The notes under the pieces: model-generated
Databases searched by the model: none
Told to the model about the DNA's origin: nothing
The model's input: only the letters and a program-made list of their open reading frames with translations
Shown here: piece after piece, positions 6,901 through 7,415 of the stretch
How positions within the stretch are numbered: the first letter of the stretch is position 1
How the letters are laid out: each line of letters opens with the position of its first letter
Made by a program: the position numbers and the translations under genes
DNA from: CAVHXA01 sp963639765
Lineage (GTDB): Bacteria > Bacillota > Clostridia > Oscillospirales > Oscillospiraceae
Direction: 5' to 3'
Assembly (NCBI GenBank): GCA_963639765.1
Contig: CAVHXA010000084.1
Coordinates: 1-7,415 of the forward strand
DNA: 7,415 nt

Positions 6901-7415
6901 TTCTGGAGGACACCCTGAATCTGCGCGACGTGCGGATCTACGACACCGTGACCGACCCGGACGGAAAGGAACGGCGGGTACTCAACTCCAAGGAGACCAC
7001 CCTCGCCCAGCAGAAGCAGCAGACCATCCGGGACGCGTTCCGGGACTGGATCTGGAAGGACCCGGACCGGCGGCGAGAGCTGGTGACGCTCTACAACGAG
7101 CGCTTCAACGCCACCCGGCCCCGGGAGTATGACGGCAGACACCTGACCTTCCCCGGCATGAACCCGGAGATCCGGCTCCGGGAGCATCAGCTCAACGCCA
7201 TCGCCCACGACCTCTACGGCGGGAACACCCTCCTTGCCCATGAGGTGGGCGCAGGTAAGACCTTTGAGATGATCGCCGCCGCCATGGAGGCCAGGCGGCT
7301 GGGCCTTTGCCAGAAGGCGCTCTTTGCCGTGCCGAACCACCTGACGGAGCAGTGGGCCTCGGAGTTTCTGCGGCTGTATCCATCCGCCAACATCCTCGTG
7401 GCGACGAAAAAGGAC
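612..7415 (+). CDS. Giant polyvalent ICE protein: ArdC-like / MutS-I-like / N6-adenine methyltransferase / SNF2-type helicase (5' part, 3' end beyond window)
   Basis: One frame stays open from ATG 612 to the window edge, 2,268 codons with no stop, so the protein is truncated only by the window. Approximate order of residues: ArdC-like N-terminus 1-110; helical region to about 255; Gly/Pro/Asp-rich linker 264-382, dual-coded with tnpV; a domain in three diverged copies (420-533, 644-755, 985-1079); MutS domain I-like module 766-847; accessory modules near 1136-1185, 1197-1284 and 1309-1367; adenine methyltransferase about 1425-1708 (EPSMGVGNF at 1542, GNVPFG at 1604); a long conserved connector; and helicase from about 2184, with Walker A GAGKT at 2213-2217. 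This architecture belongs to the polyvalent proteins of conjugative elements and phages, thought to protect or process transferred DNA in a new host. Methylation and DNA translocation are family-based predictions. The accessory modules have no assigned activity. The start is set by the GGAGG at 598-602. Confidence 0.93.
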   Translation, partial: MPSKLQAYAEFAERTARQITGSHQAWTAFLTTAARLYKYPYNEQLMIYMQRPEATACAEYDFWNEKMGRYVRRGSRGIAVIDASGHKPRLKYVFDVADTGSHENARRVNLWALRPEHEETVSAMLERNYGVSGDSGLRQQLEAVAGQLVREYWQDSRQDILGIVADSYLEEYDEYNIEAAFKNAASVSITYSLMSRCGMEPQDYFEHEDFLSIFDFNTPRTVATLGTAVSALSEQVLRQIEVTIRNYEREQSLQTQDTERTAEHGQQPDLHTERGLPDPEPEHPNHGEAPGQVREDAAELPEGAPAHSLEPDDPGRDPVPALAGDRAGSTDPSGGADAEAGGAGWRNGAAESQRPDAVGGPDEQLQGPGGGDHPGRADLPLNIFEPPVRGEQMSLFPSEKEQIAYIAEAESVNDAPSAFSFGQAQIDHVLRLGGNTDDTRMVIASAFQKQKPAEEIAALLRQRFRGGDGFKEDGAELAAWYADDGIRLAFGRSAEHTPNAQLLSWDDAAARIAELMERGEYASNVELAEAEHHERTLLAQSLWYLKHDLSEEANTQGYLSCLSDIRGSGYPEETAQLAQRLTDPSFRDVLSGEFALLYAAYTEDRSLLRFHYHKLSSIRQSLLELNLPRREYASDMTAVPEMGRFITEDEIHHTLTGGSGIQGGKGRIYEYFTQTHSAKEKADFLKNEYGIGGRSHAVSGASHSAEDHSARGIVLHKENCANVEMSWTKAAAILDVLIRSDRYLSPEEKTQHEQLQRQAAERGAGWNAYNAVKEAHPDDMVLYQVGDFFELYGEDARQAAELLDLTLTTRNIPDVGRVTMCGVPANRLEEFVESLRDRYDVTISAKDETTTERRTYTLRSVDHEAEDAINAQEAEFGADGTRAFRDAAAEVQPTVQELFAQYRLMVGNALSRNEAFLNACRNSDRENAYLEGAAAIRRIVTASEDLQLTRLYYDNTTFHNRLHQELLDELYPTLATAVTPSPYRVTQADIDDALRRWNGDIRSKQAVVRYMEQHGRERETAAWLAREYGAENSANPLRISVGSAEPVSLSWSKVQRRIAQLIREDSFYTEAERDNFDDIDPIALREALAERGIVNGEVADPEKLDSDPFIQRVMQDAEQIAAQEEPVTSSAIDPADRFHVVSLDRGFRTLYAVWDNETHGYYTDADGVTEEFTSEWQAEAYRLEMQGQAEQALLERAKGLISDFCRSEYGSEADFSDPAKTGLAYTTVTDDEIPIQVNIDLVNFRLERYLNNEHLETRQYSSLQALISNELEILDFGDLTHVSAEDLAPYVRHEPEEPMTEAAPSPQRDPFPYAVGDTVYLEDGKPFVIDRIGLFDISLRDPSLRYPVSRAESRERFMRLMERYPQPEPTPAEPPASATPAYTEETVAFYPGDKNNLPFDVEIRTLRFDEPEHTPPAPQPPAENFRILGDDLGTGGAKEKFRRNIKAIATLKQIETEGRSATPEEQHILSQYVGWGGLAEAFDAEKPGWHAEYDELKSALTPDEYAAARASTLNAHYTSPTVIRAIYDAVENMGFRTGNILEPSMGVGNFFGLLPETMRDSRLYGVELDSVTGRIAKQLYPKADITVAGFETTDRRDFFDLAVGNVPFGQYQVNDRAYNRLGFSIHDYFFAKTLDQVRPGGVIAFVTSRYTMDKQSPEVRRYIAQRAELLGAIRLPNNAFKANAGTDVVSDILFLQKRDRPIDIEPDWVHLGENEDGFAINRYFTDHPEMILGRQTSESTQYGRQDFTVAPIEGLALSDQLHDAVQYIGGRYLAAELPELGEDERIRESIPADPHVKNYSYTVVDGEVFFRENSVMVKPELNNTARERVKGMVELRDCVHRLIDLQLWESEPDSIRTEQARLNRLYDSFTEKYGLINSRGNSLAFADDSSYYLLCSLEVIDDEGKLERKADMFSKRTIRQQQAVTSVDTAAEALAVSISEKARVDMDYMSGLSGKSQDELIDELTGVIFLDPAKHEWQTADEYLSGNVRQKLREAEAAAKDSPGYLPNVEALRQAQPKDLDASEIEVRLGATWIDKQYIREFMFELLDPPSYSRYSLDVSYSDFTAEWNISGKNNIPYNNINAYINYGTDRANAYRILEDTLNLRDVRIYDTVTDPDGKERRVLNSKETTLAQQKQQTIRDAFRDWIWKDPDRRRELVTLYNERFNATRPREYDGRHLTFPGMNPEIRLREHQLNAIAHDLYGGNTLLAHEVGAGKTFEMIAAAMEARRLGLCQKALFAVPNHLTEQWASEFLRLYPSANILVATKKD
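1387..1392 (+). promoter_or_regulatory. Internal ribosome binding site for the nested tnpV gene
   Basis: AAAGGA lies inside the giant coding sequence, 9 bases before ATG 1402. The earlier in-frame ATG at 1351 has no purine-rich site before it, and the recognisable TnpV sequence begins at 1402, so this site sets the tnpV start. Confidence 0.7.
1402..1755 (+). CDS. tnpV: TnpV-family transposon protein, nested in the giant gene in the +1 frame
   Basis: ATG 1402 to TAA 1753-1755 encodes 117 residues, full length for the family. It has the TnpV hallmarks in order: LTYTQNGDYLIPNL near the N-terminus, GKYGRMRQSYLKEHRP, a central helical Ala/Leu/Gln-rich stretch, then QMQWVGLMNSCKAQAEEI and the closing DELIYR. 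TnpV was named from the Tn4451 family of mobilizable transposons. Its biochemical role has not, to my knowledge, been established. The gene has its own AAAGGA site 9 bases upstream. It lies entirely within the giant gene, whose frame remains open across all 118 codons. The strong family match in this frame, against low-complexity sequence in the giant frame, shows which reading carries the older constraint. It would be co-transcribed with the giant gene and translated independently. Confidence 0.88.
   Translation: MDNNLTYTQNGDYLIPNLSIRTTEKPLGKYGRMRQSYLKEHRPILWNQMILEETLFPHLLEIEQAAQTRLAALMPKLAAQAGATEQLKARDQMQWVGLMNSCKAQAEEIILDELIYR
1869..2210 (+). repeat. Diverged domain copy 1 of 3 in the giant protein
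   Basis: Residues 420-533. The pattern is GQAQIDHVLRLGGN, a short helical stretch with F and EEIAALLRQRF, AWYADDGIRLAF, LSWDDAAARIAELMERGEY and an acidic end. The same order of motifs recurs at 2541-2870 and 3564-3850. The copies are related at the protein level only and are not DNA repeats. Function unknown; it is one of the accessory domains typical of large polyvalent proteins. Confidence 0.6.
2541..2870 (+). repeat. Diverged domain copy 2 of 3 in the giant protein
   Basis: Residues 644-755. The pattern is ITEDEIHHTLTGGSG, IYEYF, EKADFLKNEYGIGGRSHAV, a stretch ending ARGIVLHK, then MSWTKAAAILDVLIRSDRYL and PEEK. It aligns motif by motif with copies 1 and 3. The EYGIGGRSH loop is a well-conserved signature in ICE giant proteins that I recognise. 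The MutS-I-like module follows immediately. Confidence 0.65.
2907..3143 (+). other. MutS domain I-like module in the giant protein
   Basis: Residues 766-847. WNAYNAVKEAHPDD is followed by MVLYQVGDFFELYGEDARQA, then AAELLDLTLTTRN, VTMCGVPANRLEEFVESLR and DVTISAKDE. This parallels the N-terminal mismatch-recognition domain of MutS, with HP..LLFYRMGDFYELF, DDAKRASQLLDISLTKRG, MAGIPYHAVENYLAKL and VAICEQ in E. coli. The Phe-x-Glu motif that contacts mispaired DNA in MutS is kept as F788-F789-E790. No MutS core, clamp or ATPase domain is present. Binding to mismatched or distorted DNA is an inference. Confidence 0.75.
3564..3850 (+). repeat. Diverged domain copy 3 of 3 in the giant protein
   Basis: Residues 985-1079. 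The pattern is VTQADIDDALRRWNGDIRSK, AVVRYMEQHGRERETAAWL, AREYGAEN, then LSWSKVQRRIAQLIREDSFY and an acidic end. It is shorter than copies 1 and 2 in the middle loop. The run that follows (IDPIALREALAERGIVNGEV, then DPFIQRVMQD) is also recognisable from other ICE giant proteins. Confidence 0.6.
4017..4712 (+). other. Cluster of accessory modules of unknown function in the giant protein
   Basis: Residues 1136-1367 hold three separable pieces. The first (about 1136-1185) has DRFHVVSLDRGFRTLYAVWD and GYYTDADG. The second (1197-1284) has AKGLISDFCRSEYGSEADFS, AYTTVTDDEIPIQVNIDLVN and ISNELEILDFGDL. The third (1309-1367) has YAVGDTVYLEDGKPFVIDRI and SRAESRERFMRLMERYP. I recognise these as conserved parts of ICE giant proteins of the kind catalogued as large polyvalent protein-associated domains, but I cannot assign domain numbers or activities from sequence alone. 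No catalytic motif stands out. Confidence 0.5.
4884..5735 (+). other. N6-adenine DNA methyltransferase domain of the giant protein
   Basis: Residues about 1425-1708. In order: LGDDLGTGGAKEKFRRN, QYVGWGGL (1471-1478), NAHYTSP (1514-1520, the motif X region), ILEPSMGVGNFFG (1540-1552, the S-adenosylmethionine-binding motif I), then DLAVGNVPFG (1600-1609, motif IV). PGGVIAFVTSRYTMD and a hydrophobic strand DVVSDILFLQ follow. The order X-I-IV is that of gamma-class adenine methyltransferases. The catalytic tetrad reads N-V-P-F and not N-P-P-Y/F; as far as I recall this is usual for this giant-protein family. Target sequence cannot be predicted. Confidence 0.82.
7161..7415 (+). other. Start of the SNF2-type helicase domain (cut by the window end)
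   Basis: From about residue 2184. LREHQLNAIAHDL resembles the segment before motif I in SNF2 ATPases. Motif I (Walker A) is AHEVGAGKT, with G2213-A-G2215-K2216-T2217. Motif Ia follows as VPNHLTEQW. Motif II (DExx box) and the C-terminal ATPase half lie beyond the window, so activity cannot be judged here. The family is expected to translocate on double-stranded DNA. Confidence 0.8.

Noticed and set aside
5694..7340. 548-codon open frame on the minus strand
   Set aside because: It is antisense to the methyltransferase and helicase regions, which have clear motifs on the + strand. Composition is shadow-like and no motif was recognised.

Overview
The window is a GC-rich piece of an integrative and conjugative element (ICE) of the Tn1549/CTn type. 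Such elements are common in gut Clostridia, and the GC-rich coding and translated sequences suggest an Oscillospiraceae/Ruminococcaceae-like host. That assignment rests on recognising the protein families; no integrase, relaxase or attachment site is in view. All real genes read on the + strand.

Layout. 1-120: the last 39 codons of an unassigned upstream gene. 121-289: a short intergenic stretch with a perfect 11-bp GC-rich hairpin, probably a terminator or attenuator. 290-595: a 101-aa conserved small ICE protein of unknown function, starting at GTG behind a strong ribosome binding site. 612 to the window end: one uninterrupted reading frame of 2,268 codons, still open at base 7415. It is the N-terminal part of a giant polyvalent protein. 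In order it carries an ArdC-like N-terminus, a low-complexity linker, a domain present in three diverged copies, a MutS domain I-like module, further conserved accessory modules, an N6-adenine DNA methyltransferase domain and the start of an SNF2-type helicase (Walker A and motif Ia present, the rest off the window).

The most striking structure is at 1402-1755. A complete TnpV-family protein of 117 aa, with its own ribosome binding site, lies in the +1 frame inside the giant gene, and the giant frame has no stop across it. Read in the giant frame, the same DNA gives a Gly/Pro/Ala/Asp/Glu-rich linker. This looks like overprinting: one DNA segment coding for two proteins.

How the parts may work together (inference): the small protein and the giant gene are spaced for translational coupling, and tnpV would be made from the same mRNA. 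The giant protein combines DNA methylation, translocation and possible ssDNA or distorted-DNA recognition. That suits a factor that enters or acts with the transferred DNA to evade host restriction and process the element. Long minus-strand open frames throughout are shadows of the giant gene and were not annotated.
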